Of a DNA stretch of 64,000 bases, positions 17,485 through 26,139 are shown piece after piece (within the stretch, counting starts at the first letter, position 1; every line of letters starts with the position of its first letter). This DNA is from PSRF01 sp051000815 (GTDB taxonomy: Bacteria; Acidobacteriota; Blastocatellia; Pyrinomonadales; Pyrinomonadaceae). The stretch spans positions 1-64,000 of the forward strand of contig JBPCNX010000025.1 of the NCBI GenBank assembly GCA_051000815.1, written 5' to 3'. The notes under the pieces are model-generated. The model was not told the origin of the DNA. It worked only from the letters and a program-made list of their open reading frames with translations, and did not search any database. Both the position numbers and the translations under genes were made by a program.

Positions 17485-18822
17485 TTAACGTCGTGCCGCG
17501 CGTGTCTTTCTTGCCCGGTTCGTGATTTCCGCTGGACGCGAAATCTGGTAGAACGCAGCGCTCCCAGGATAGCGCGCAGCTGCTCGCAAATCTTCTTCGA
17601 TGCGCAATAACTGATTGTATTTGGCAATCCGATCTGTTCGCGACAGCGAGCCGGTTTTGATTTGCCCGGCATTGGTGGCCACAGCAAGGTCGGCAATAAA
17701 GGGATCTTCAGTTTCACCTGAGCGATGAGAAATGACTGCAGTGCGGCCGCTGGTCTTCGCCAACTCGATGCAATCAAGTGTCTCAGTCAATGTGCCAATT
17801 TGATTTACTTTGATCAGGATGGAATTTGCCACCCCTCGTTCAATACCCTTGCGCAGGAATTCGGTGTTGGTTACGAACAGGTCGTCACCAACCAGCTGCA
17901 CACTCTTCCCGATCTCGTCAGTCAGCGTCTTCCAGCCTTTCCAGTCGTTTTCCGCCATCCCGTCTTCAATCGAAATGATTGGGTACTGTTCGGTCCAACT
18001 CTTCCAGTAGGCTACCATCTCATCGCTCGTCAGCTTCCGCTTGTCACTCTTCTTGAAGACGTACGATTTGCCGTCGTAAAACTCACTTGCAGCCGGATCG
18101 AGCGCCAATAAGCAATCAACGCCTGCCACATAACCCGCGTGGGGAATCGACTCGAGAATCGTCTCAACTGCTTCCTCATTCGAGCGCAAGTTCGGCGCAA
18201 ACCCTCCTTCGTCTCCGACGCTCGTGGCGTAGCCCTTCCGCTTTAAGACTGATTTCAAGGCGTGAAAGATCTCTGCTCCCATGCGCAGCGCCTCACGAAA
18301 AGTAGAGGCGCCCACCGGAACAATCATAAACTCCTGAAAGTCCACATTATTGTCTGCATGAGCCCCCCCATTAATAATGTTCATCATGGGAACAGGAAGG
18401 GTCCTGGCGTTGGGGCCACCCAGGTATTTGTATAACGGAACTTCCAGGTGTTCAGCAGCAGCGCGTGCCGTTGCGAGTGAAACTGCCAGCAGCGCATTTG
18501 CCCCTAACCTTGCTTTCGTCTTTGTGCCATCGAGCGCCAGCAAAGCGGCATCAACTTCCGCTTGATCGAGTGCGTCCATGCCTTCGAGTTCGTTGGCAAT
18601 GATATCGTTGACGTTGCGTACTGCCTTGAGCACCCCCTTACCCAGATAGCGTTTCTTATCGCCGTCACGAAGCTCCACGGCCTCGTGTTCGCCTGTCGAA
18701 GCTCCCGACGGCACTGCCGCTCTACCGACCTCGCCGCCGACGAGCGTGACTTCAGCTTCCACGGTCGGGTTACCACGCGAATCCAAAATTTCTCGCGCTT
18801 GGACCTGATCAATCCAGCTCAT
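17485..18822 (-). CDS. eno: enolase
   Basis: It converts 2-phosphoglycerate to phosphoenolpyruvate in the cytosol. The 445 residues include a slightly long basic C-terminal tail. Family motifs are present: AREILDSRGNPT near the start, SGASTGEHEA, GGAHADNNVDFQEFM, the metal ligand stretch SIEDGMAE, VGDDLFVTN and the active-site Lys/His region SHRSGETED. It heads the eno-GNAT-gpmI-GT9-dacB run on the minus strand. The upstream spacer to the CBS-domain gene carries a heptamer repeat. Confidence 0.98.
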   Translation of the reverse strand: MSWIDQVQAREILDSRGNPTVEAEVTLVGGEVGRAAVPSGASTGEHEAVELRDGDKKRYLGKGVLKAVRNVNDIIANELEGMDALDQAEVDAALLALDGTKTKARLGANALLAVSLATARAAAEHLEVPLYKYLGGPNARTLPVPMMNIINGGAHADNNVDFQEFMIVPVGASTFREALRMGAEIFHALKSVLKRKGYATSVGDEGGFAPNLRSNEEAVETILESIPHAGYVAGVDCLLALDPAASEFYDGKSYVFKKSDKRKLTSDEMVAYWKSWTEQYPIISIEDGMAENDWKGWKTLTDEIGKSVQLVGDDLFVTNTEFLRKGIERGVANSILIKVNQIGTLTETLDCIELAKTSGRTAVISHRSGETEDPFIADLAVATNAGQIKTGSLSRTDRIAKYNQLLRIEEDLRAAARYPGSAAFYQISRPAEITNRARKTRAARR

Positions 18823-18922
18823 GTTTAAGTTAGCTCCTCGGAAGTAAAGTGAATGACAGACTGCGTGCCAGCAACTTTAACATCGTGGCTCGGGGAATCG
18901 AAGGGAAGGGTTAAGAGTGGTT

Positions 18923-18950
18923 AATCGGCAATTGGCAATCGGCAATCGAG
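18923..18950. repeat. heptamer tandem repeat (AATCGGC family)
   Basis: Four 7-base units read AATCGGC, AATTGGC, AATCGGC, AATCGAG. The same unit recurs seven times at 35866-35919, about 17 kb away, showing that a given heptamer family is dispersed. It lies upstream of eno and downstream of the CNNM/CBS gene. Confidence 0.75.
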
Positions 18951-18992
18951 GCCCGCGTGGTTGTACTGACTCATGGACACACGGGCAGCTAC

Positions 18993-20405
18993 TCATCCGG
19001 CCGCGCGAGCGCCTTCGACTGTGGGAACGGAGGCAGCCACAGGTTCCTGCGGGAGGAAAAGGTGGACACGTACTACTCGCCGGCGCTCCACGCGTTCAAC
19101 TTTAAAAACCAAACCGTTGTATTCCACAACCTCGCCGGGCTTGAGTACGTGGCCGGCCGCCGTCATCAGGAATCCGCCGATGGTCGTGTACGACTCCGAT
19201 TCCGGCACTGAAAGTTTCAAGCGGCGGTTTAAATCGCGAACTGCAAGTCCACCGTCAAGCAGATATTCACGGTCGTTAACGGGATTGATCTGTTCATTGA
19301 CTTCTTCGTCGTGCTCATCGGAAATCTCACCAACGATCTCCTCGAGCAGATCTTCGAGCGTGATAATTCCTTCAAGTCCCCCGTGTTCGTCGACGACAAA
19401 GCCAAAGTGAGACTTGCTTTTTTGCATCTGGCGCAAAACATCCTCGAGACGCGCCGTGTCCACTACATACAACGGTGGCTGGATGGCCTCTTCAAGTTTA
19501 AACGACTCCGGATTCAGCAAGTACGGCATGATGTCTTTGCTATGAACAAAGCCGATTACATCATCAATAGACTCACGATAAACGGGCAGCCGCGAGTAGT
19601 GGTTCTGTTCGAATGCCTTCGTGATTTCCTTTAAATCGCAGTCGCTGGAAATAGCCGCGATCTGCGTGCGCGGGACCATTGCTTCACGCACAAGCGTATC
19701 TGAAAATTCAAAAACTCTGTGAATCAACCGCCGCTCCTCAGCTCGAAGGTGACCGCTCTGGCGCGAGATGTCGATCAGCTGTCGCAATTCGGCTTCGGTG
19801 TAACTCGAAGCATGTTCTGAGGACGCCTCCAACCCCAGGAGTCTTACTGATCGCGCACTCGCCCAATCAAGCGCGCGAATGGGCCATTGGAAGACTCGAT
19901 AAAACGTCAGCATCGGAAGCGATGTGGCAAGTGCAACTTTCTCGGCGCGTTCGAGGCCCAGCAACTTGGGCGCCTGTTCGCCCAGGACAATGTGAAGCGC
20001 CGTGATGATCGCGAAGGCAATAGTAAAAGCAATGTAGTGCTGCCATGCATCCGGAAATACTGAGAGAGGTGTTTCTAACAGCCTGGCAATTACGGGTTCG
20101 CCAGCCCGGCCGAGCCCCAGAGAAGCGAGCGTTATCCCTAACTGGGAGGCGGAGAGATAAGCGTTCAGATTGTCGAGAAGACCTAGCAGACGCTTGGCTG
20201 AACTCTTGCCGGCTGCCGCCAAAGTTTCGATGCGGGAACGGCGTACACCCACCAGGGCAAACTCAGCGGCCACAAAGAATCCATTAAGGGCAACCAGGAG
20301 CAGCACGGCGCCCAATCTTAGAACGATGATCAATACTCCGATGGATGAGCTCGAATCACCATCGGCAAGAAGTAGGTTAAAGAGATAACTTGGTGGTTCG
20401 GACAT
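18993..20405 (-). CDS. hemolysin-family protein with CNNM, CBS and CorC_HlyC domains
   Basis: This 470-residue inner-membrane protein belongs to the TlyC/YfjD/CorC group. The N-terminal CNNM (DUF21) domain has about four transmembrane helices (about 23-215, including the conserved FVAAEFALV motif). Then come a CBS pair (about 235-355, with REAMVPRTQ and HSKDIMPYL) and the C-terminal transporter-associated domain with the EIVGEISDEHDEE linker. Family members are linked to magnesium/cobalt efflux; the hemolysin name is historical. The genomic context gives no further hint. Confidence 0.92.
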   Translation of the reverse strand: MSEPPSYLFNLLLADGDSSSSIGVLIIVLRLGAVLLLVALNGFFVAAEFALVGVRRSRIETLAAAGKSSAKRLLGLLDNLNAYLSASQLGITLASLGLGRAGEPVIARLLETPLSVFPDAWQHYIAFTIAFAIITALHIVLGEQAPKLLGLERAEKVALATSLPMLTFYRVFQWPIRALDWASARSVRLLGLEASSEHASSYTEAELRQLIDISRQSGHLRAEERRLIHRVFEFSDTLVREAMVPRTQIAAISSDCDLKEITKAFEQNHYSRLPVYRESIDDVIGFVHSKDIMPYLLNPESFKLEEAIQPPLYVVDTARLEDVLRQMQKSKSHFGFVVDEHGGLEGIITLEDLLEEIVGEISDEHDEEVNEQINPVNDREYLLDGGLAVRDLNRRLKLSVPESESYTTIGGFLMTAAGHVLKPGEVVEYNGLVFKVERVERRRVVRVHLFLPQEPVAASVPTVEGARAAG

Positions 20406-20689
20406 TCTTCAAATGGGGGTGGGTTCACCGGACATGCACTCAGCCGACTGGGGCGGATTATAGCATGAGGGGTTGAGCGAAGGGCACGCCACGGAAATGG
20501 GTTCCGGAACAGTCTTGAAGCAAATGCACACCGTTTTCGGAAAGTCGGATGTGGTGTACCGGACGGTTGGGTTTAGCCCAGCATTTCGCGCTGGGTGAGG
20601 GTAACTTACACCTTGAGGTAGCCCGGGTTACGCTTCCGCAGGAAGCTGAGCCATCGGGCTGGGGACCCACGGTTAGGATTAACGAAGTG
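20406..20689. other. intergenic spacer with REP-like palindromes
   Basis: No gene is seen here. CCCAGC (20577-20582) and GCTGGG (20590-20595) form a small stem inside a GC-rich stretch that continues with further imperfect palindromes (near CCCGGG and CTTCCGCAGGAAGC) up to the carD stop. This is typical of REP-like extragenic sequence. The start region of the CNNM/CBS gene occupies the left end. Confidence 0.4.
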
Positions 20690-21232
20690 TCAGTGACCGG
20701 CAGCAGCAGCCGCGTGGGCCCTTGCCGGACGCCGATCATGTTTAGTGCAGGCGCGCATCAGCGCTTGTTCTACGCGGGGTTGGATATTGCATTCAGGTTG
20801 CCGACAAACAGCGGCCAACTCCGAGACTACAAGGTAATGAGAGCGTTCGAGCATGCGTTGTTCGCGGAATGAGAGAGGCTTGATGTGACTTAAGTAGGTC
20901 AAATGCTTTAGTACGTCGGCCACTTCAAAAATGTCGCCGGTTCGCATTTTCTCGGAAAATTCCTTGAACCGATCTTTCCAATCATTTGCAGGTGAAGAGA
21001 AGTCGTCAGCAAGAGTCTTGAGGAGCATCTCACATTCGCCTGAGGTAATTGGCGCTCGAAGACCGACTTCCGAAGCATTTGAAACAGGAACCAGCACCAG
21101 CGAGTTATTAGCAGCGAGGCGAAGCGTATAGAACGGAAGCGCTGTGGCTCCAATTTGCTTATTCTCTATTTGCTCGATTATTCCGATTCCGTGGTTAGGG
21201 TAAACGACTTTCTGGCCGATTTTGAAGCCCAC
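20690..21232 (-). CDS. carD: CarD family transcriptional regulator
   Basis: This 180-residue RNA-polymerase-binding regulator has an N-terminal CarD/CdnL/TRCF beta-barrel (about 1-65, starting FKIGQKVVYPNHGIG) that contacts the RNAP beta lobe, followed by a helical DNA-contacting domain (WKDRF and EVADVLKHLT, then SFREQRMLE). CarD proteins stabilise open promoter complexes, often at rRNA promoters. The last 25 residues are rich in Arg and Ala (RRPARAHAAAAAGH) beyond the usual fold and read into the repeat-rich spacer, so the extension may be recently acquired. It is a single gene on the minus strand. Confidence 0.94.
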   Translation of the reverse strand: MGFKIGQKVVYPNHGIGIIEQIENKQIGATALPFYTLRLAANNSLVLVPVSNASEVGLRAPITSGECEMLLKTLADDFSSPANDWKDRFKEFSEKMRTGDIFEVADVLKHLTYLSHIKPLSFREQRMLERSHYLVVSELAAVCRQPECNIQPRVEQALMRACTKHDRRPARAHAAAAAGH

Positions 21233-21536
21233 CGAAGCACCTCCATCGATTTGAAAATCAGACAGCGCCGCACGCGCGGGTCTGGGGGAACCCTTCTGAG
21301 CGACGCGACAGGGCGTCGGGCTCCTACGTTAGGTAAGTGAATGGAGTCTACAAGCCATCACGCGAAGCGTCAAGGCTCTCAATCAGGACTCGTTAAGTGA
21401 AATTCGGGGCAAGCAAGACTACTGATCCGTAATTACTCTTTATCGCTTTCCCGAAACTCGCGCAAGAAAAAATTTTCGCATTCGTACTTCAGGGGTTTTG
21501 GTGGCGCACTCTCTGTTGCTCGGCTGTGAGGCAAGC
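21233..21536. other. intergenic region upstream of carD
   Basis: No gene is recognised in about 300 bases. It should contain the minus-strand carD promoter. A small CGACGC/GCGTCG stem lies near 21300-21320. AT-rich tracts around 21430-21480 are unassigned. No promoter boxes stand out enough to call. Confidence 0.4.
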
Positions 21537-22757
21537 CTAAGTTCCTACCAGTTGTAGAATGTCTTCTTCCTGCAAAACCCCCGACGCGCGCTTGGCATGT
21601 TCGTAGATGCGATTGACGCGCTCATCGCTCGGCTCAATGCCGCGTTTCTCCAGCCAGTAAATTACGTTCGACTTTCCGCTCATCGGTCCGATCTCGATCA
21701 CCTGTTCCAAACCAAACTGGCCGGCCGGCACACCGGAGTAAACCAGATCTGCCAGGGCGCGATCACCTTTTTTGTAGCTCTTGATCACCGCAGCGGCATG
21801 CACACCGGTGCCGGTGCGAAACGCATCGCGACCGAAAACCGGATAGTTATGGGGAATCGTCCAATCACAAGCGCCGGAGGCAACCTTACAATACTTGCCG
21901 AGTCGCGACAGGTCATTATCAATCCAACCCATGAGCTTGAGATTTACCAGCAACTGATCCATAGGAGTGTTTCCCACACGCTCGCCCATCCCCAGCGCCG
22001 AACCGTGAACTTGATCAGCACCGCCCTCGATGGCGGCAATGGAATTAATAACTCCCAGTCCGCGATCCTGATGACCATGCCAGTCGAGCCTGACGTTCCC
22101 GCCCTGCTCTTCAATAATGCCTTTTACAAACCGCACTACGGCGCGCGCTCCGTCAGGTGTTGAATGCCCCACTGTATCGCAGACGCAGACAGCCTTCGCA
22201 CCGCAGCGAATCGCAGTCGTATAAAGCGCACGAAGAGTTTCCGGTTCAGCGCGTGTTGTGTCTTCAGTGACGTACATGACCGGTACTCCCTCGCTCACAG
22301 CGAAAGTAACGGCGTCCTCCGTCAGTTGCAGGAGTTTGTCGAGCGTCCAGTCTTCCGCGTAGAACCGGACCGCAGAAGAACCGATGAAAGTGCATGCTTC
22401 GATCAGAATTCCGGCACGCTGCGAGATCTCGACAACGGGAAGGATATCGCTCCGATGAGTGCGTGCTGCACAGTTTGGTCGAATCTTCAGTTTCTGTTCG
22501 ACAATTTCTCGCGCCAATCTCTCGACACCTGCTGCGTGAGTACCTCCCGCGCCAGGAAGACCGATGTCGGCGGTATCGATGCTCAACGCTTCCATCAAGT
22601 GCAGCAATTCGATCTTCTTTTCGATTGTCGGCTCACGGACGGAAGGTGACTGTAACCCATCGCGCAACGTCTCATCATCAAAACCAATATGACGTTGGGG
22701 TGCACGAATGGTGGGTTCGATGTTATTCCAGTCGTAAACCAGCTCATCAATTGACAC
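21537..22757 (-). CDS. 2-isopropylmalate/homocitrate synthase family enzyme
   Basis: A 406-residue acetyl-CoA-dependent aldol-type synthase with a DRE-TIM metallolyase barrel. The catalytic and metal motif DDETLRDGLQ is at 27-36. The HGHQDRG segment carries the metal-binding His-x-His, and GMGERVGNTP is a family signature. The protein lacks the long C-terminal LeuA allosteric domain (typical LeuA is about 500 residues or more), so leucine feedback as in LeuA is not expected. Isopropylmalate, homocitrate or a related 2-oxoacid-derived product are all possible. No leu, lys or nif genes are adjacent. Confidence 0.85.
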   Translation of the reverse strand: MSIDELVYDWNNIEPTIRAPQRHIGFDDETLRDGLQSPSVREPTIEKKIELLHLMEALSIDTADIGLPGAGGTHAAGVERLAREIVEQKLKIRPNCAARTHRSDILPVVEISQRAGILIEACTFIGSSAVRFYAEDWTLDKLLQLTEDAVTFAVSEGVPVMYVTEDTTRAEPETLRALYTTAIRCGAKAVCVCDTVGHSTPDGARAVVRFVKGIIEEQGGNVRLDWHGHQDRGLGVINSIAAIEGGADQVHGSALGMGERVGNTPMDQLLVNLKLMGWIDNDLSRLGKYCKVASGACDWTIPHNYPVFGRDAFRTGTGVHAAAVIKSYKKGDRALADLVYSGVPAGQFGLEQVIEIGPMSGKSNVIYWLEKRGIEPSDERVNRIYEHAKRASGVLQEEDILQLVGT

Positions 22758-22844
22758 TTGGTAGAACCTCCGGCAATAACTCGGTGGGATGCTTTGGTTG
22801 AGTTTGATTACAACAACGGCTCAATTTAATGTCAAGCACGTCAA

Positions 22845-23119
22845 AACTTCGGACTTTGTACTTTGAACTCTGAACTTATTCCTTTCGATGTTGTCACACG
22901 GCTTTGCCGCCTGGTGCGCGGTAAGTCTCTGACTTACCGTCGTGCGGTTTTCTTGTTTTGGGCGCGAGGCTGAGCCTCGCGCCGATAAAGTTTTGAGGCT
23001 TGCCGGTAAGTCGGAGACTTACCGCTGACCAAGTGTCTAAGTCAGCCGGTTGCGTGAGATCACGCATCACACTCTTCGTCCAAAGACCAAAGACCGAAGT
23101 ACAAAGCTCAACGTCCAAA
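22845..23119. repeat. composite element: three hairpins bracketed by inverted heptamer arrays
   Basis: The left array 22845-22878 has units such as AACTTCG, GACTTTG, TACTTTG and AACTCTG. The right array 23078-23119 has GTCCAAA, GACCAAA, GACCGAA, GTACAAA, GCTCAAC and GTCCAAA, roughly the reverse complement family. Between them are three perfect palindromes: CGGTAAGTC-TCT-GACTTACCG (22919-22939), GGCGCGAGGC-TGA-GCCTCGCGCC (22961-22983) and CGGTAAGTC-GGA-GACTTACCG (23004-23024). Hairpins 1 and 3 are copies of each other. This fills most of the 441-base gap between the LeuA-like gene and the DUF84 gene. Confidence 0.8.
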
Positions 23120-23198
23120 CTTGGTTTTGACGTTACATAGTGCTCTGTTATAGCCTCTGACGCGTTTTGAAGATGAGCATTCTTGTGAGCATCAACCT

Positions 23199-23810
23199 TT
23201 GAATCGGTCGCAATCACAGCTACAAATTAGAACAATTGCAGTAGGCTCGGAACGAGCTGCCAAGGTTTTGGCGGTTCGTGCCAGCATCGCGCGCATCGCA
23301 GGTATTGATTCCTCATGGAAGGATATCAACGTGGTCGCCCGCGCTGTGGAGACGAACATTCCGGCTATGCCCTTAACGGATTGGCAACTGATGCAGGGCG
23401 CCCGCGAACGAGCGCTCGCGGTACGCGATCTGTTACAGGCACGCCGCCTGGAAGCTGAACTTTATGTCGGCCTTGAAGGCGGATTTCATTCGATCTCGAT
23501 TGAGGGTGAATGGCATACGTTCTTGCGGGGCTGGGCCTACGCCACCGACGGGAAGAAGGGACACTTCGGATCTTCACCTTCGATTAGCGTGCCTGATCTC
23601 CTCGTTAAAAGAGTGATTGAAGGCCGCAGCGAACTGGGACTGGTGATCGACGAAGTTTCCGGCAAGCGCGACGTGCGTAGTCGCGAGGGAGCGTGGGGCG
23701 TGCTCTCTCGCGATCTGGTAACGCGGTCAATGAGTTTTGAGCTAGCGCTGATTGCCGCCTTCGCCCCGTTTTATAACGCCCAACTGTATACTGATGAATC
23801 TGACAGCTGA
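23199..23810 (+). CDS. DUF84/YjjX family inosine/xanthosine triphosphatase
   Basis: This house-cleaning NTPase hydrolyses non-canonical purine nucleotides (ITP/XTP) in the cytosol. It has 203 residues starting at TTG (23199), because no ATG lies at a suitable place before the domain start TIAVGSERAAKV. Family features are the N-terminal nucleotide-binding VGSERAAKVLAV, GARERALAV, GLEGGF and the C-terminal GAWGVLSRDLVTRS stretch. It is followed directly by thymidine kinase, fitting a small nucleotide-metabolism pair. The TTG start is an assignment by position, not proven. Confidence 0.85.
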   Translation: MNRSQSQLQIRTIAVGSERAAKVLAVRASIARIAGIDSSWKDINVVARAVETNIPAMPLTDWQLMQGARERALAVRDLLQARRLEAELYVGLEGGFHSISIEGEWHTFLRGWAYATDGKKGHFGSSPSISVPDLLVKRVIEGRSELGLVIDEVSGKRDVRSREGAWGVLSRDLVTRSMSFELALIAAFAPFYNAQLYTDESDS

Positions 23811-23820
23811 GTTAATCCGA

Positions 23821-24420
23821 ATGGATCAGGAACCGCTACCACATTTGCGCACCATGCCCGGCTGGGTAGAAGTGATTGCCGGGTCGATGTTCTCCGGAAA
23901 ATCGGAAGAGTTGATTCGGCGTTTGCGCCGGGCCAAAATCGCTCGGCAGAAGGTGCAGGTCTTCAAACCTGAAGTCGATTCGCGCTTTTCCAATGACCAC
24001 ATCGTTTCTCATTCCGAGATGCGTCATGAATCTTCAAACATTCGCTCGTCCAGTGAGCTTCTCGCGCGTATTGAACCCGATACTGAAGTCGTGGGTATCG
24101 ATGAAGGACAGTTTTTCGACAATGGACTGGTGGACGTCGTTAACGAACTGGCCAAGCGTGGAATGCGTGTGATTGTGGCCGGTCTCGACCAGGACTACAC
24201 CGGCAAACCCTGGGAACCGATGCCGCAACTGCTCGCCATCGCCGAGTACATCACGAAGACGCACGCCATCTGCATGAAGTGCGGCCAACCGGCAAACTAC
24301 TCACAACGCACTTTTGAATCGGAGGAACGAGTCGCGGTCGGTGCGATGGGAATGTACGAGGCACGCTGCCGCCGGTGCTTCGTGCCTCATGCAGACGCCC
24401 CGACGATGCATGAAGGGTGA
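23821..24420 (+). CDS. tdk: thymidine kinase (type II)
   Basis: It phosphorylates thymidine to dTMP in the salvage pathway. The P-loop GSMFSGKS, the DEGQFFD magnesium/catalytic motif and two Cys pairs of a structural zinc site (CMKCG and CRRC) are all present. Three in-frame starts exist: 23752 and 23794 overlap the DUF84 gene, while 23821 leaves a 10-base gap; none has a strong ribosome site. 23821 was chosen because the kinase domain begins right after it (199 residues). The product is the standard tetrameric bacterial TK fold. Confidence 0.92.
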   Translation: MDQEPLPHLRTMPGWVEVIAGSMFSGKSEELIRRLRRAKIARQKVQVFKPEVDSRFSNDHIVSHSEMRHESSNIRSSSELLARIEPDTEVVGIDEGQFFDNGLVDVVNELAKRGMRVIVAGLDQDYTGKPWEPMPQLLAIAEYITKTHAICMKCGQPANYSQRTFESEERVAVGAMGMYEARCRRCFVPHADAPTMHEG

Positions 24421-24468
24421 CGCGCAGATTTGTGGTCTGAATTAGTAAATTCGATGTGAGTCTTTCTG

Positions 24469-24496
24469 TTGCAAACGCTCTCACCGCGCTTATAAT
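24469..24496 (+). promoter_or_regulatory. sigma70-like promoter for the defence island
   Basis: TTGCAA (24469-24474) and TATAAT (24491-24496) are separated by 16 bases, a near-consensus pair 90 bases before the hsdM start. It is the best promoter-like sequence in the window and would drive hsdM onwards. It lies in a short gene-free stretch between tdk and hsdM. Confidence 0.6.
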
Positions 24497-24586
24497 GCGA
24501 CCCAGCCTCGAACGTCCTCTGTAGTTGGATAGCCTTCCCCTTTCTGCCGTTATCGTGTTGCAGGCGATCCTTAACTAACTGAACAG

Positions 24587-26137
24587 ATGCCAGCAAACCA
24601 CAACGAGATAGAGAAACGCCTGTGGCAGGCCGCTGATGAGCTGCGCGCTAATTCGAAACTGAAATCGTCTGAGTATGCGATTCCGGTTCTGGGTCTTATC
24701 TTCCTGCGCTATGCCAGTGAGAAGTTTGCGGAGACTGAACGTCAGCTTCAGGAGAAGCGAGGGAAGCGTCGCGAGATTGGGCCAACCGACTACCAGGCAA
24801 GAGGCGCGATCTACCTGCCGGAGGCTAGTAGGTTTGAAAACCTGCTTAAGCTGCCCGAGGGTTCAAATCTAGGCGGAGCAATCAACCTCGCCATGACGTT
24901 GATTGCGAACAACAACCCGAAGCTGGAGGGCGTGCTCCCGAAGAGCTACCAGTCGCTTGAAAATGATTTGCTCGCGACACTGCTGAAGACGTTCTCAGCG
25001 ATTCCGATGATGGAAGGGGACGTCTTCGGAAAGATCTATGAGTACTTCCTCGGCGAATTCGCCAAGGCCGAAGGCTCAAAAGGCGGTGAGTTTTTTACCC
25101 CCACGTCTCTGGTGAAGCTGATTGTCGAAGTGATTGAACCTTTTCACGGACGTATCTTTGATCCAGCCTGTGGTTCGGGCGGCATGTTTGTGCAAAGCGC
25201 CCACTTCGTCGAAAACCATCACAAGAACCCCAACGCTGAAATCATGGTCTATGGCCAGGAGAAGACTGAAGAGACGGTCCGGCTCTGCAAGATGAACCTC
25301 GCCGTGCACGGACTCGAAGGGGATATTCGCCAGGGCAACTCCTACTACGAAGACATTCACGACTCCGTCGGCAAGTTTGATTTCGTAATGGCGAATCCTC
25401 CGTTCAACGTCGATCGCATCGACAAAGAGCGCCTCAAAGACGACAAAGCGCGCTTTCCTTTCGGCATGCCGCGCACCGACAACGGAAACTACATCTGGAT
25501 TCAGAAGTTTTTCAGTGCGCTAAACGAATCGGGTCGCGCCGGCTTCGTCATGGCCAACTCTGCTAGCGATGCGCGAGCTTCGGAGCTGGAGATTCGGACA
25601 AAGTTGATCGAGTCGGGTGCAGTAGACGTGATGATCTCTATTGGCTCTAACTTCTTTTACACAGTCACGCTTCCATGCACACTCTGGTTTTTCGACAAGG
25701 CAAAGGCAAATACTTCGCGCAAAGACAAAGTGCTTTTCATCGACGCGCGTCACCTTTACCGGCAGGTCGATCGTGCCCATCGCGACTTCTCGCCTGAGCA
25801 AATCGAATTTATCGCCAACATCGCTCGGCTTTATCGTGACGAACAGCCAGAATTGAAGGACGGCAGCGAGGCGATGCTGAAGGAGAAATTCCCCTCTTTG
25901 AAATATCACGATGTCGCCGGTCTATGCAGAGTCGCAACTGCCAAAGACATTGGGGCTCAAGGCTGGAGCTTGAACCCCGGACGATACGTTGGCGTGACGG
26001 AACGCGAGAGAGATGATTTCGACTTTGTCCAGCGCTTAGAGAAACTCAACGAAGAGTTGGAAATGCTAAACGCTGAGGCGGCAGTGCTACAAGAGACGAT
26101 TTCGAACAATGTTGTCGGACTGTTAGACAGAGGCTGA
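24587..26137 (+). CDS. hsdM: type I restriction-modification methyltransferase subunit HsdM
   Basis: This is the N6-adenine methyltransferase of a type I system, working with HsdS to protect host DNA. Its 516 residues match the family: an N-terminal helical domain (about 5-130), then the SAM-binding motif DPACGSGGMF near 190, the catalytic NPPF motif near 270, and a C-terminal helical part. The hsdS GTG start lies 2 bases after the hsdM stop, so the two are translationally coupled, as expected for an M2S complex. hsdR lies more than 4 kb downstream on the same strand. Confidence 0.97.
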   Translation: MPANHNEIEKRLWQAADELRANSKLKSSEYAIPVLGLIFLRYASEKFAETERQLQEKRGKRREIGPTDYQARGAIYLPEASRFENLLKLPEGSNLGGAINLAMTLIANNNPKLEGVLPKSYQSLENDLLATLLKTFSAIPMMEGDVFGKIYEYFLGEFAKAEGSKGGEFFTPTSLVKLIVEVIEPFHGRIFDPACGSGGMFVQSAHFVENHHKNPNAEIMVYGQEKTEETVRLCKMNLAVHGLEGDIRQGNSYYEDIHDSVGKFDFVMANPPFNVDRIDKERLKDDKARFPFGMPRTDNGNYIWIQKFFSALNESGRAGFVMANSASDARASELEIRTKLIESGAVDVMISIGSNFFYTVTLPCTLWFFDKAKANTSRKDKVLFIDARHLYRQVDRAHRDFSPEQIEFIANIARLYRDEQPELKDGSEAMLKEKFPSLKYHDVAGLCRVATAKDIGAQGWSLNPGRYVGVTERERDDFDFVQRLEKLNEELEMLNAEAAVLQETISNNVVGLLDRG

Positions 26138-26139
26138 GC

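Noticed and set aside
17457..17777. N-terminal extension of the GNAT gene into eno
   Set aside because: The extra 107 residues are translated from the complete eno 3' end in another frame and resemble no protein; the domain starts at 17456.
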